From: Harmothoe impar
Lineage: Eukaryota; Annelida; Polychaeta; Phyllodocida; Polynoidae
DNA: 64,000 bases
NCBI GenBank assembly: GCA_947462335.1
Contig: OX381720.1
Location: 50,090,481-50,154,480, forward strand
Reading direction: 5' to 3'
The notes below the pieces were generated by a model, which saw nothing but the letters and a program-made list of their open reading frames with translations, searched no databases and had not been told where the DNA came from. This document shows positions 10,571 through 22,625 of this stretch, piece after piece (within the stretch, counting starts at the first letter, position 1; each line of letters starts with the position of its first letter). The position numbers were made by a program, and so were the translations under genes.

Positions 10571-11073
10571 AAAATTGGATAGTTCATCCGGTGTAAAGCC
10601 CTGTAGTCAGATCATGCAGAACTAGCGAGAATAGAAAGCCATGTTTCCCGATCATAACTCAAAAGGCCACAATATGTGCTGCCAATTTGAGGGAACAGAC
10701 ACCCTGAGTCTGCCCCACTGATATAGATGGGCCGGGTCGATATCTGATCGCCCTGATCATGTTAGAGACCCCAGCAGCTGATGGGGACGGAGATGGGGAT
10801 CACCTGATGGGGTCAGGGGGCCGGGATAAAGGGGGAGGACATGTTGTATATTGAGTTAGGGTGGTGGGGCATGGGGTAGTTTAAGCTGATAGATGGGTTC
10901 TTGCCCATTGGGGGCTACATCAGTATATCAGCATGTGGAGGCAGGCTCATAGAGAGGGATGTGCGCCACATGCTGTATACTCAATCTGGGACCTGCTGAC
11001 AAGCCCCCAACTGTGAGCTCAGTATGGTCCATATTGATAATAGGCCTATCAATTAACATGTAGGCAACGCTTA
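10571..11073. other. No gene seen
   Basis: About 500 bp, G-rich near 10780-10880. No ORF of note, repeat or RNA gene recognised. Confidence 0.4.
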
Positions 11074-11333
11074 ACTTACACAGAGAAAGGAAACAGCGTC
11101 AGAAGGCAGTCCAGGTTGCCTCCAGAATGACTCCCCTCTTAAGGGGAGTCCAGGCTCCCTAATGGAGCCTAGGTGACTCCCTAGGCAACCTAAGAGAGTC
11201 ACCTAGGGAGTGACATAGTTCTCTGACTCACCTAAGGGAGTCACATAAAGAACCTGGGCTCCCCTAAAGAGGGGAGTCATTCTGGAGGCAACCTGGACTC
11301 CCTTTTGATGCTGTTTCTTTCCTCTGTGTAAGT
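11074..11333. mobile_element. 260-bp foldback element with ~85-bp arms
   Basis: The left arm begins ACTTACACAGAG and the right arm ends CTCTGTGTAAGT. The arms continue through AGTCCAGGTTGCCTCCAGAA and ACTCCCCTCTT with few mismatches, giving about 85 paired bases each side. The middle contains further small repeats of GAGTCACCTAGGG. A target duplication could not be fixed. Foldback MITE of unknown superfamily. Confidence 0.8.
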
Positions 11334-11923
11334 ATCATTTACAGGCACTATCAATAAACTTAGCATCCTCCTGATTACGACATTTACCACCAGTTCTACA
11401 ACTCACGGTGGAAACTTTACAGATAGCACCAACTCCTCCCAACATTATACCTCTGCAGATAGAACCAGTCCCATCCCACTTTTTATTGCCCTGCTAATCT
11501 CCAAAGACATGAGCTATCCTGTCCAGCTGTGAGCTCATTAGGGAAGCCCTTTGTCAGCCTCGCAATCAGGTCCCAGATTCAGTCTGTACTAGAAAGGAAG
11601 GACTGACAAAGGATGCAAAAACATGGGGTCAAGAGGGGCATGGGCTCCGAATCCGAACTAAAGCCTAAAAAGGGGGCTGAAACACTTTCTTTACAATTCG
11701 AATACAAAATTAAACCCATGCTGCACCATGCACAAAAGTCAATGGCTAAGGCTAATTTGGGTAGCCCCCCCCCCGGGGCGCCCCCAAAGATGATTTGGAC
11801 AATGTGAGCATGGACAAAGTCAGGGACATTGTGTAGAAGTTGGTCTCGTGATGAGACAAAGATACCGGTATACAATAAAGAAACAGGAAGTAGTGAGTAA
11901 GGACTCTCAGACACCATTCTTCA

Positions 11924-11995
11924 TGAAGTCACCAACTTCACTCCCCAACATCCGGGTACGTGCTGCTTCAACAGACCGGATGTGCCGCCATTTTG
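11924..11995 (+). promoter_or_regulatory. Promoter-like module, copy 2, CRE damaged
   Basis: The ETS-type ACCGGATGT (11975-11983) and YY1-type GCCGCCATTTTG (11984-11995) are unchanged from copy 1. The CRE has become TGAAGTCA (11924-11931). If this is a promoter, the copies may differ in cAMP/CREB responsiveness. Confidence 0.3.
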
Positions 11996-12189
11996 AGACC
12001 TGATCCATTCTCCAGTTTTCCATTCACACACCAGAGCGGCGCTAGTGTCTGCTGGTTGTGGTGAAGGGTCTGGCAGCCATTTCTTTTGGGTAGAAATTCT
12101 AGATGTACTTAAAATTGTTTCCCTGGTTTTCAGGTTTTAGGTTGTTACTTTGTTACAAGGCACATATCGCATATCCATGGGACCATACT

Positions 12190-12445
12190 GCTACTCACTT
12201 CTCACTGTATGAACTCACTGTTCACAATTCACCCTAGTTGCATTCTGGATAGCTAACCGGTTGTTGTTAATGATATGCATAGATTCATGTGGCCACCAAC
12301 CCCCTCCCTCAAATACCAATTAACTTGCCCTCCAACCTGTCCCCTGGCACATAATTACAGGTTTGGAATAACCGCTACACTCCACCTCACCCTCTGTTGG
12401 TTTACTGCTTTACTGCTATGAGGCTCAAGGTACTACTTTCAGGAT
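12190..12445. other. Private sequence of segmental copy 2
   Basis: About 250 bp, C- and T-rich in part, absent from copy 1, which instead has the CTACAGTAGA cluster at the corresponding place. No terminal repeats or ORF recognised. Confidence 0.55.
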
Positions 12446-13999
12446 CCTACCCACGATCCAAATAGTGAATCTTCAGTGAGAACATATACAACTGTTATGT
12501 CCCACATGGCAGTGGGATATGGAACATCATGGCTGCCCGATTGCTTCCATATTCCTCTCAAATGGTGAATACTGCAGCCATCCTGACCTACCCTCAGGAC
12601 CCTTACCTAGTTGTGGCAGGAGCTCTGGACGGACTATGTCTGTAGGTCCTTATGGGAGCCTTGTCCACACAGCAGCAGGTCTCTTGGGGACCTGCAGTAG
12701 CCTGTAGTACAACATTCACACGCCAGGTGGTACATTGTACTAACCAACACTTGCTGCATGTAAGGACTGTCCTATGGCCAAGTCATCGCTGATCATGCAA
12801 ATGGGAAATCCTTCCGTTTTTGCATAACTAGTTTACTGGTTTTGCTGTCTTCAATTAGTTTTGGTGATGGAAGTCACTGGCTTCCATAGAGGCACACTTA
12901 CATCATCTGCACTATTAATGTACCAAAGAAAATTTGGTGATTGGTCACATTTATTCCTGATCCATTCTAGCAGAGGGTCGTCCTAGAGTGACCTTCCCCA
13001 ATGGGAGATGTTTACACTACTTGTTATTATGAGGTTTCAGAATTTACCAAATAATGGAGCAATAAGTCCTTGATATGGCTACGGCCAAGACTTGGTTGTG
13101 TGAAGCAGCAGACCTGCTCTGGACGGCATCTCCCCAGGATGGGTAGGGAGGGAGCCAGGACAACCGTGGGTTATTTCCCCAAGGACCTGAGCGATAATAA
13201 GTGAATCTGTCATAGATATAACATAGACATTTGTCAGTTAGCTCCAAAATGGCGTTGTAATGGGGACGTCATACTGATGCCATAGTTGTTTTACGGTGTC
13301 AACAATATGATCATTAATATTAAAGTGTCCTGTTCCAGGATGTATACCGGATCTATAGTGGGTGTGATATTGATAACTGAGCATGGGCTCGTATTGCTTG
13401 TTGACAGACCTTTAATCTGGTATTGATCCAGGGAGGCCTATATAAAGGCCGTTCATACATTGCCTGTTTTAGTTGGATGTAGTCAGATTTGCTGGCAAGC
13501 TGGAGAGTATAGTATGGTAAACTCAAAGAATGGTTACTTGAACATTTGTCGTAATGATGCATGAATTCACCAATGCTGGATTCATGCATGATGCTGACCC
13601 TTCCGAATAGGAAAACGCTAAGAAATCCCTACTGTACCTCAACAGCACCGATATCAATGCCTATCTAATAACTTGATCACTTAATAATTTCAACTTCATC
13701 ACTTCATCACTTCATAATATCTACCCAATGAAATTTCCGGCCTTACTGTTGTAAATGTCTATGATAATAAAACTTTACTTGACTGGGTCTAGTTTGTGTG
13801 TTATACAAACCCTCAGTACATTCTATCTAATAACACCGACTGTATGATTAACATGTTTAATTCGGTGTGTTATAGGGTGCGTTTGAGGTTCTTTTCATTG
13901 AGTTCAATGACAGTTTTGCACTATATTTGAGATATTTAACCCAACTGTCACATTTATAACACCAGTATTCATGCCTGTAATTCAGACTCACAGGCTCCA

Positions 14000-14069
14000 T
14001 ACTAATCCTGTGTATTTTCTATTTCCAGGTGAGTGAGTTTTCTGGTGTCACATGTCTACAACAGCAAGT
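14000..14069 (+). other. Splicing block copy 2, downstream donor changed to GC
   Basis: Same order as copy 1: TACTAAT (14000-14006), pyrimidine tract, acceptor ending at 14028, GTGAGT directly after it, 35-nt interval 14029-14063. The downstream donor is GCAAGT (14064-14069) instead of GTAAGT. GC donors are used in a minority of introns and this one otherwise fits the consensus, so the site could be weakened and not dead. The only change inside the 35 nt is T to C, silent in the frame that opens V-S-E-F. Confidence 0.4.
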
Positions 14070-14102
14070 ACTTATGGCATCGTCATGTTTTGCCCAATAG
14101 TC

Positions 14103-14462
14103 ACTTTAATGGTGGCACGTCGCTAAAAGACTATATTTATATATACATAGTCATGATGCTCCAATGCAGCCCTGAGTAACTCACCAGTGCTGCATTGGTG
14201 CATCATGCCGAACCTATAGGAGTGTCTCTACCCCGTAGGGTTGGCACAATGCTTGAATGCAGCACTGGTGAGTTACTTGCCAGTGCTACGTTCATGCATT
14301 ATGGCAACTATGGGCATAATGCATTAATGCACTATAAGCCCTTGAAGGGTCCAAAGCAGCACTGTTTTTGTCTGCATGGTGCATCACATGTATGCCTCAT
14401 AGCCGAGGTTAACCTACCGGTTCTGCATTCATGCATCATGCCATCATGCATCATGCAGTTAC
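14103..14462. mobile_element. TTAA-hairpin family element, copy-2 counterpart of 2884-3245
   Basis: Starts near CACTTTAATGGTGGCACG and runs through paired arms around GAGTAACTC and GAGTTACTTGCC to TGCCATCATGCATCATGC. Same insertion as in segmental copy 1. Confidence 0.7.
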
Positions 14463-15244
14463 CAATACATGTGCATTTGATGGCAATAACAAAGATGACA
14501 CCTTTCCTGCTTTTATAGTAATTCCTGCTTTTTGGCGGGAATCGTAGTATTTGAATATGTCAATTTTCTGCAGAAAATTGACAAGTATTTCCTGCATTTG
14601 GTCGACCAGGGAGTGGTATCCCCGCAATAAAAGAGTCGATATCCCTACAGACAAATACCAGCGGTTGTCAGCATAGCATTTATTTAACACAGCCCCTTAC
14701 CGCCCTTTGCGGAACGCCTCCAGATGATAAACACACCCAGACCAGCTCTACACTAACCCCAGACAGATGAAACCACTTGTTTTCATTTCCCATAATTTGT
14801 TCGTTCCTCCCCAATTTCTCCACCTGTCACTTTCTGATTTGAAGCAGTTATTTTCTCATCAATTAATTTGGCTTCATCTGCGGGTTCTCTCTGCCAGCAA
14901 AATTGCGGCATTCCCACGGACAGAAGGAGCTTGGTTGTGAGCTTGGTTCTGAATATGACCTAAAGTTGAAATTTTCGCCCAATATATTCCGTCCCACCAG
15001 AAAGAATATTTAACACATGTAGCAGAACCTATTTGGACAGGGGAAAACATATATTTTGCCCTTCAAAGAAGGCAAGCCGCAGGCCTAATGTGCTCCATAA
15101 TGGCAACTGTTCACGTTGACAGAAAAGCAGAGCAGTAAGTTCTGAAGAAAAGCTTTAGAAGCTCTAAAAAGGCAGCTCCACTGCCACCCAGGGCTAGCGG
15201 GGGCGTAAGCCAAATAGATCAAAGTCTGCAGCAGGACCGGATAA

Positions 15245-15488
15245 CCCTTTAATGGCACCATAGTGCTTTAATAATCTACGCCGTTTTGTGATTGTAATGC
15301 ATAAATGCAATTCTTTCAAATAAAACACCAGGGTTGCATAATGCAGACTCTGTAGGGTCTAATCGACTCCAAAAGGGGCAGCATGAGGAATAATTTCATT
15401 ACCGGCAAATTACTCGGCAGTGTTGCATTGGTGCATCATACCGAGAAATAAATATGACGCCTAGAGGCATCATGCTGTCCTTAAAGGG
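15245..15488. mobile_element. TTAA-hairpin family element, copy-2 counterpart of 4011-4253
   Basis: Left ATAA then CCCTTTAATGG; right CCTTAAAGGG then TTAA at 15489-15492. Same insertion as in copy 1. Confidence 0.75.
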
Positions 15489-16110
15489 TTAACTGTCTGT
15501 AAGTAAGCTGTAGCCTTCCAGAGGCGGACTGTGGATGCTCATTCTATGCCCCATAATAGCTGGGAACCTTTACACTGGGGTGTGGGGGCGGAGGTAGTAA
15601 GCGTCATGCCCCGTAGGACCCTTAGACTGAGGTGTACACTGTATGCATGTTTAAGCAGAGTTAACTGTGTGTAGGTTAAGCCTCTCCAAATACTATACTT
15701 GTTTCTTATCACCGCGAACATCATCAGAATCGCCCTTCTGATAATTTTTCTCCTTTTTTTTGTTGTTGCAAATTTTGATGGAAAACATGACAAAATTAGA
15801 CAAATATGAGCATAGTTGGTATCAAATTAAAGCTTGCAGTGCAGGAAATGCAATCTGGTGGAGAAGACATGCATATTTAAAACTTTTGCAGATCCCTAAT
15901 CTCTTCATTACTAAAATGTGAATTTTGTTCTCCGAGAGCCTGCAATACACTATATGATTTAAGCATCAGCAGAAAAAGAAGAAGAAAAAAGCGCCCTCGT
16001 CATATTTCTCATGGCTTAGTGATGAGAAACAAGTAATTTTTTTGGAGGTGCCACCTCCCAGATGCCGACTGTGGATGTTCATTCCTTGTCCCATAGAGCT
16101 GGGAATCCTT

Positions 16111-16400
16111 CACTGATATTCTTTGGCACCCTACACAACCATCTCCCAGTCACTAGAGTACCTAACCAAGTTAGTCATATTTTGGCTCCCTATAAAACCA
16201 ACCTAGGTTAGTTGATACTGTCAGGTTGGTCAGTACTGACCAACTCACCTTAGTCTTCTCCAATTCAATGAGTTTTAGTTGTATTGCCTCAGTCAGTTTT
16301 GAATAGAACTTGGTCATGCCTGAGCAATGTCCCTTAGTATGACTAACCTGGGATAGCCACTTTAGACTAAAAGCTGGGGCATTTGGATTCTCTGTGTTAC
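16111..16400 (-). mobile_element. CACTG / GGGATAGCC family element, uninterrupted
   Basis: Counterpart of 4872-5450 without the nested MITE. It contains GGTTGGTCAGTACTGACCAA and GACTAACCTGGGATAGCC and serves as the empty site for the copy-1 MITE. Confidence 0.7.
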
Positions 16401-17107
16401 ACTGAACTGTAGGGGCAGTAGTAAGCTTCATGGTCCTCTTGTACACCCACACGAGGATACATAAGGGGTGAGTAGGTCTGTTACAGTGTACCAACATCAT
16501 CATAAGATATCGGGAAGCCAATAGTCACAGTCTTTAAAAGTTAGAAGATTTGCAGTGTTGCCGAAATGACGCCGGCACGCCGGCTTTTGCCGGCGTAGAA
16601 TCACAATGGCCGGCGTAGGGCCTTAGGACGCAGGCCAGAATGGCCTGCCATGATCTCAGCGTCATATTGCTGAAAGAATTTTTCAAATCGGCCAATTATA
16701 AGCAAAGCTAGGGCAATTTTAGTAAAGTTGTTTAATATTCAAATATTTTCAAAATTCTTTGCAGTTATAATGAAGTTTATATGGGCACCTTAAATATCTA
16801 TATTCATATGGCCTGCGTGAAAGGAAAATGGCCTGTGTAAGATGCCAAGACGCAGGCCATTTTTGCCTGTGGAGCTCTCATTATATAGTATGTTAAAGGC
16901 ACCCTAAACAATTAACAAAAGCAAAAGTTCTGAGGCATGCTCAGAGGTCAAAGGGCGACTCTGTCATGTGACATCAGTCTCATTAGAAACAGAATTCTTG
17001 ATAAAAGGCCGGAGGTTCGGCAGAGGCTACAACCGACACCCCCAGTCAGATAGTTCCCGCTGCCCTATGTTGGACTGAGGCTTTGTCACATGTGCAGGTA
17101 GGCAGTG

Positions 17108-17810
17108 GCTTTTGGTCACTTTATAAAGGTGGACTGCAGACAAAGGGCGCCACCCACTGCTACTCTCATGCCCATGTCCCTGTCTCCGTGCTAGCCTTTG
17201 TCTGTCCCTACGTGGTAGCCTCTAAATAGGGTCTATACACGCCTACCACATCCTGTCAGCTATCCCAGCATGCATGGTGCAGCGCTGGTTACTACATTGA
17301 TGCTTGATGCTGGTTACAGGCCATTAAGGTCAGAGGCAGAGCACAGCAACCAGCTCAGTAACCAATCAGAAGATTCCTTATACATTTGTATCAAACTAAA
17401 GGGCAGATTTTACACACACACACACGATTATATATCTTCGCAAAAACATGTCAGACACCGGCTATAGCCAGCAAAAGGACTGCTGGACCGACCGAGCTGG
17501 TCCTACTGCCGGTCCGAATGACTGGCCGGATGTTGGGTCACATCGGACTATCATCAAGGTTTCTAGAGAGAAAACCATTTTGCATAAACGTTTTGAATAA
17601 CATTCCTCAAAATTGTTATATCAAAACATTTCCATACAAATGTACTTCTTTTTGTAATTAGGTATGAAAATTGCCTTGAGGTATCCGGACCTGCAAAGAT
17701 TAAGGGAGGCCTGCAAAATAACCGATCTGCAGGACCAAATGTTCTGCATGGCGAAAATGTTTCAGTATACATAGTGCGTATAGTAGCGTTTAGGCACTGA
17801 GAGCATTTGA
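17108..17810. other. No gene seen; short AC run
   Basis: About 700 bp just beyond the segmental duplication. It holds a short (AC)n run near 17412-17424 and otherwise mixed sequence. ORFs up to about 118 codons on the minus strand do not resemble any family I know. Confidence 0.45.
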
Positions 17811-17942
17811 TGTGTAAGAATACACTGTAAAAAGTTGTTGTTCGTGAACAGCAATATGTGCTGTAACTATACAGTACTTTAGCTGTAAAAGATAATACAG
17901 CAACTTTTGCTGTACACATACAATTCTGTTACTGTAGATGCA

Positions 17943-17953
17943 GGTTCGAATCC
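17943..17953 (+). repeat. Perfect B-box GGTTCGAATCC, tRNA-derived remnant
   Basis: GGTTCGAATCC matches the RNA polymerase III B-box consensus exactly. An A-box candidate (TAGCTGTAAAA) lies about 65 bp upstream but has a mismatch at a conserved position, and no cloverleaf can be drawn. Probably a tRNA-derived SINE remnant. Confidence 0.35.
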
Positions 17954-18079
17954 CATAACCAGCAACCAGAGGGAGAGAGAGCAGAGAGGTTGGAGGGAGT
18001 GCCATACTACACAGCTCAAATATGACCTGATCTTTTCAAAAGCCTATTGATGCAGGCTACATATAAGTGATTGCCCCTC

Positions 18080-18135
18080 TAGCTCAGTTGGTAGAGCCGT
18101 GGGAGGTGTAGTCTGAGGGTCAGCAGTTCCAGTCC
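18080..18135 (+). repeat. tRNA-like sequence (A-box perfect, B-box degenerate)
   Basis: TAGCTCAGTTGGTAGAG (A-box 18080-18090) is followed 35 nt later by AGTTCCAGTCC (18125-18135), a B-box with two mismatches. The 5' and 3' acceptor strands do not pair, so it is not a working tRNA. SINE head or tRNA pseudogene. Confidence 0.5.
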
Positions 18136-18493
18136 CGGCAGGAAACTCTCACACAAACTACATTTCTCCTGATGCAATTCTAAAGTATAATATATTTTGG
18201 TACACTGAAATGTTACTATTGAAAATATGCAGAGGATAAGACCAATGTATCTCAACAATCTGCATGAAAGATAGTAAAATTTACTTTGAAAAACATCTAT
18301 AGGCCATCAAGATTACACTCCAACTAATGGTAGTTCAGTCCTTATTAGTACATTACTGCAATAGGGTAATTTTCATATTAACCCATAAGACATGAAAAGT
18401 CTAGTTCTAAAATCGTCCCCAGGGATCCTGTGTTGACCTCATTACCATTCACACATAAGTAGGAGGTGTTTCAATGCACCTGACATGGATTCA

Positions 18494-18548
18494 CTGGTGT
18501 AGTGGTCATGGTTCAGGACTATGGATTGGAACCTGGGGGTTCAAATCT
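18494..18548 (+). repeat. tRNA-like sequence with intact A-box
   Basis: TGGTGTAGTGG (18494-18504) fits the A-box. GGTTCAAATCT (18538-18548) is a B-box with one mismatch. Acceptor pairing is not convincing. Third tRNA-like unit within about 600 bp, which suggests a small cluster of tRNA-derived SINE insertions. Confidence 0.5.
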
Positions 18549-18789
18549 CCAAGATGTTGAATATGTGAGCCTTTTTAGAACTCAGGTCTGCGTCTACAGT
18601 AGATTCTACTGTAGGTCTACAGCAGAATTTACTGGAACCAAAGTTGCCCCCAATAGTTGCTGTACAGGAACACTACTTACTTCTAACAGTGTAACCCTAA
18701 TATCCCAAAAGACTTTAGGGGGTAACCAAAAGCCTGACTGACCTAAACCCGTAGGTGCATATCACTAAGTATTAGTATAAGGCCCATTA

Positions 18790-18945
18790 TACTGTGAAAG
18801 TATATATTTTCGAGGGTTTAAATTTTCGCAGAATAGTTGATAAAGGAAAATTCGCAGGTATTTAATCCATACTGTAGTATTATAAAAAAAATCACACAAA
18901 CTCTGTGAAAATACATACCCATCGAAATAAAGTACTTTCAATGTA
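18790..18945. mobile_element. TACTGTRAA family short MITE
   Basis: The left end TACTGTGAAAGTATATATTT and the right end CTTTCAATGTA are inverted relatives, with TTTTCG and CGAAAT strings mirrored inside. The same terminal design is seen at 28644-28741 and, partly, near 37630-37705. Confidence 0.6.
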
Positions 18946-19608
18946 CACATAGCGAATCATGTGTGTATAGCGCTGAAGGGCTGGCTATGACAGATTACTA
19001 GTAGTATGTGTTGGTCTTTATTTAACGGGGACTGTGCAATGCGTAGGGTACCTATAGGACCCACTGCCATGACCACTTCCCCCTCTGTGAGGGTCTCTTT
19101 GTGTGTCTGTGTGTGGCTCTATGAGTCTGTCTGTGGCCGACCACAGGAAGCCGCAGTCTACTCTGTATTCACCTCTCAGTCTGTGACAGGTCCTTTAGCT
19201 ACTCCCCACTCCCTACTACTTACTATAACATCGGTGTTTCCCCAGGCTATATCCTCCTGTTGGCTGTGGCTAAGGGGTACTTTGTTTTGGTACTGCCACA
19301 TGAACAGATAAGAGTATTCAAGTGGGGAAACATATTTAAGGACAGCAGAATATTTTCATGCACTATGTACTTCCATTTTAGATATACAGTTTTAATGTTA
19401 AATAACATAAACTGCCACTGGCTCGGAAATGCCGTTGTGATACCCAGGCATTGCGTCTTAATACCGCGCATAAAGGATACTCTCTCAAAAGCAGTAGTCT
19501 CATGTAAATATGTCCTTTAAAGGTTATCAATAAATGAATAAACATTCAAGAAATTCAAGGTATTGAGTTCAAGGTTGCTGATGTTCCTTCCATACTGCAA
19601 ATAAGTTA

Positions 19609-20490
19609 TTGACTCAGGGTATTAACCCTGAGTAATATACACCTACTAATTTTGCGTTTTAAGACAATTTTGTGACATAGGAGAATCTTTATATTTTGGT
19701 TATCGTCCGACATAGACAAAAGTCGACAAAAACATGAGACAGGCAAGGTCGGGGGACAGGATCTAGCGCAAAATTTTTTCTAAAAATCTAAATTTTTCTT
19801 GACTAAATTGAACTGCGATCTTTACGAATTTATTTCTCTCTTTCGCTATTATGTAAATGTATGAAAACAAAGCTACCGCCGCCATGGGCCTCCATAGGCT
19901 GCAAGGCATTAAGTTTTTGGGTGCAAGATAGAAATGACATTTTGAGCGAATTTGCCCGTATTTCTCTCTTTCTACCCCCAAAGCGGGCAAAATCTGGGCA
20001 CATTCTACCGCCAGGACCTATGCAACAAGTCACATCCACTCTAAGATCTATGTGTTAAGACAGGGGATGCACGGCAAAGGCATGGACGCGTAACACACGC
20101 CGCCCTGTAGCCGACCGACACAGCGAAACGGAAACGGCGATGGTGTCGCTGCTGATGCTCCGATCGACTCGCTTTACGGCCGAGATGTAAAACAGCGGTT
20201 ACGCGCTGCTGGGCGCTGACGCCGACAGCCACCTGCTCGCCCCCAGCCACCTGCTTTCCCACAGCCACCTGCTCACCTACAGCCACCACCTGGAATTTGA
20301 TTATATATGACTTCCAATATATGAAATTAGGGTAGCTTTTTCTGGCGATTACGATTCTGCCGTCAGAAATGAGAAATAATGTATTGTGCTCAAATTAGAT
20401 CACTCATTCGAATTCATTTCTGATGCCAGAATTGACAGATTACCCTGAGTCATCTGTGAGGACACTCACACACTCCATTTTCTTCAATTA
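19609..20490 (+). mobile_element. TGACTCAGGG family element 2 with 18-bp repeats
   Basis: Left end TTGACTCAGGGTATTAACCC, itself a hairpin; right end CCCTGAGTCATCTGTGAGG then CTCACACACTCC. It shares AAGGTCGGGGGACA and CTGCGATCTTTACG-type strings with element 3. It shares GGAAACGGCGATGGTGTCGC and CGGCCGAGATGTAAAA with element 4, followed by the same 18-bp tandem unit. Non-autonomous. Confidence 0.75.
20227..20289 (+). repeat. 18-bp minisatellite, ~3.4 units, inside element 2
   Basis: Units AGCCACCTGCTCGCCCCC and variants. The same position in element 4 has about 12 units (44019-44231), so the array length varies between copies of the transposon. Confidence 0.8.
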
Positions 20491-20869
20491 AGACTAGAAT
20501 ATTAATCTCTGATATTCGCAACACATTTCCCAAATATTAATTAACTCACAAAAAGGATGAAGAGTTTGACACATTAAGTAGCTATTGCTCGGTAGCCAAG
20601 CGGATCAACTGCCACTCGTAAATATTGAAGGGCTTTTAATTGATTCGGCAATATTAAAGAGTTTTAAATTGATTTGGCATGTGGAAACGCTAATTGCTTT
20701 TCGCGTTCCCATGTCTTCTTTGAAGCTATGTGGAAAATTCCCTTTTCAGTGCTATAATGATATTCTCTTGTATTGTTATCCAATACAATATTGGGTCAAG
20801 AAATGTGCTGATTGCAGCATAAACATCTGTCTACAGTTCCAGGTGTTTTAACCATTATTTGATGGCATG

Positions 20870-21272
20870 TTGACTTAAAGCATCAATTGTTGTCCTTATA
20901 AACCAATGTAGCACTGATGAGTAATGCAGTGACAATGCGCTGTATCCTGCTGATGCTTTGAGAGTGTATCATGCTCGGCATGATGCATTAATGCTATCAT
21001 GGTTGTCCGCATGCTGTTTTGAGGACAACCGATTAGCGGCTAGAAAGTGCTTTGAATTGGGGTTTCAAGCATAATGCAGGCCCTTTTGAGGCATCCTGTA
21101 GGATCACATTTTTGATGTTAACCCTTTAAGGGCCACATATTGCTTCATTGCCCTTAGAAATCATGATGCATTAATGCGGCACTGACGAGTTACCCATCAG
21201 GGCTGCATTCATGCATCATGACAACAAAGAGTGTATCACATGACAGCCCCATGCTGCCCTTAACGGGTGTAA
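20870..21272. mobile_element. TTAA-hairpin family, two adjoining elements
   Basis: The first starts near GACTTAAAGCATC and shows TGATGCATTAATGC arms. The second starts at TTAA 21118-21121 with CCCTTTAAGGGCCAC and closes near CTGCCCTTAACGGG around 21262. Arms around GAGTTACCCATCAGGGCTGC are visible in the second. Confidence 0.65.
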
Positions 21273-21589
21273 TGTCAGGAGAGGAGCAGGGTGGTCTGTC
21301 TAATTTAGGCAGAGAACAGCGCCTATTAATCAAACTACAAAAACACCATTGTGGCACGCTGCGACACACAAACGCAAACCAGCCGGGCAAACCAGCCATC
21401 ACTTTTCAGGTCCTTTCAGTATTATCAACTGTTCGGTTATTGAAAGGGAGACCTGTCCTGAATTATTGAGTCTAAATATGAGTGCATGGTACCTAGTTGT
21501 ATGAAGGGAAATCTGACCCTTGGTTGCAGTCAGTTGGAACTTGTAGTTACTACTGTTAGTAGTAGGAGGAAATGACCCTATCACTCAGG

Positions 21590-21990
21590 TCTTTAATGAA
21601 CAGAGGTCAACCTACTGTAAGTAGTGTGTAGCAATGAACCTATTCCCCAGTTAACAATGGTCTACGCTGACTGAGTAGTACATGGAAATGAACCTATTCC
21701 CCAGTTAAAGGGGCAGATCTCGGTACCCCTCCAGCGGCAGTCGGAGTGGAGCCGGGACGGGTACTCAGCCCTGTGTATTTAAAGTGATATATAGACGTGC
21801 GGGGGCTTTAACAATGGTCTACACTAACTGAGTAGTACATGGGAATGAACCTATTCCCCAGTGCTCTGATGAAGTATAGGGTCAACACTGTGAGTAGTGT
21901 AAGAATTGAACCTATTTCCCAGTGCTGAACTGTACATTAGTTCACATTGACTACAAGTAGTATATTGAAATGAACCTATTTCGCTGGACT
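21590..21990 (+). repeat. Degenerate ~60-bp tandem repeat around AATGAACCTATTCCCCAG
   Basis: At least five units carry the string AATGAACCTATTCCCCAG or a near variant, separated by TGGTCTAC and GTAGTAC strings. One unit is interrupted by the 99-bp TTAA insertion at 21709-21807. Confidence 0.75.
21709..21807 (+). mobile_element. Very short TTAA MITE (99 bp), AGGGGC/AGCCCC ends
   Basis: The neighbouring tandem unit reads CCCCAGTTAACAATGG uninterrupted. Here the same string is split at TTAA (21705-21708 and 21808-21811) by 99 bp beginning AGGGGCAGATCTCGG and ending GCGGGGGCT. A second member sits at 49116-49200 in the other orientation. TTAA targets fit piggyBac or Kolobok; ends too short to decide. 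Confidence 0.85.
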
Positions 21991-21999
21991 CAACTCTAG

Positions 22000-22621
22000 C
22001 AGACTGCCAAATGAAATGATTCTGTGCCCTAGTGGTCTACAGTTGATTGTTGCCACTGATTAAGAGTAGTGTACATAATATTGTACAGCTTTTAGAACTC
22101 TATTAGTGGCCTGTATAAAGTCAGTGCTTTTCAACTCCAAATAGACTTTACCCCTGTCACATAAACACGACCGACACTTACTTGACACCAGCTTTAAGTG
22201 CATTGATAGGACCATAATAAGTTGTTCCCAGGCCTCTCTGGCCATATACATATATCGTATGTAGTAACGACACTTTTATGTAGATGATGATTAGATGGCT
22301 TGATGGTGTGCTATATGACTAATATGATAATGGGAGTCCCAGGGGTAGGGACGTTATTAAGCTAATCATATCAGTATTGGCCATTTTTTGTTTATTTTCT
22401 TTCTAGGCTGGAGAATTATACACTGAATATATAATGCTAGATCCTCATAGGCACCGTTTTATTACAAGTATTTGAAGTTGATGGACAGAGGCACTCTACT
22501 AAGAACAAATATTAATATTTGATAGTCCTTAATGAGCCCATGCTAAGTACATATAAGTAGTAAAACCTGCAACAGCCTGATGAGAGCGGGAAGATACTAA
22601 GCTGGTTGATGCTGTGTAATG
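22000..22621. other. No gene seen
   Basis: Mixed sequence with small ORFs only; nothing recognisable. Confidence 0.45.
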
Positions 22622-22625
22622 TTAA

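Larger units (their letters stand above)
11597..17107 (+). repeat. Segmental duplication, copy 2
   Basis: Direct copy of 1-6163 with about 5.4 kb of unrelated sequence between the two. It lacks the two MITE insertions of copy 1 and so supplies their empty sites (near 11700 and 16334). It has its own private sequence at about 12190-12445 in place of the palindrome-rich stretch of copy 1. Homology ends at about 17107; sequence before 11597 cannot be tested because the matching part of copy 1 lies outside the window. Confidence 0.95.

Noticed and set aside
18060..18145. Functional tRNA gene
   Set aside because: A-box is perfect, but the B-box has two mismatches and the acceptor strands do not pair.
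20585..20640. tRNA-like GGTAGCCAAGCGG with CTCGTAAAT
   Set aside because: It resembles a D-arm and anticodon loop of a serine- or leucine-type tRNA, but there is no B-box downstream and no cloverleaf.
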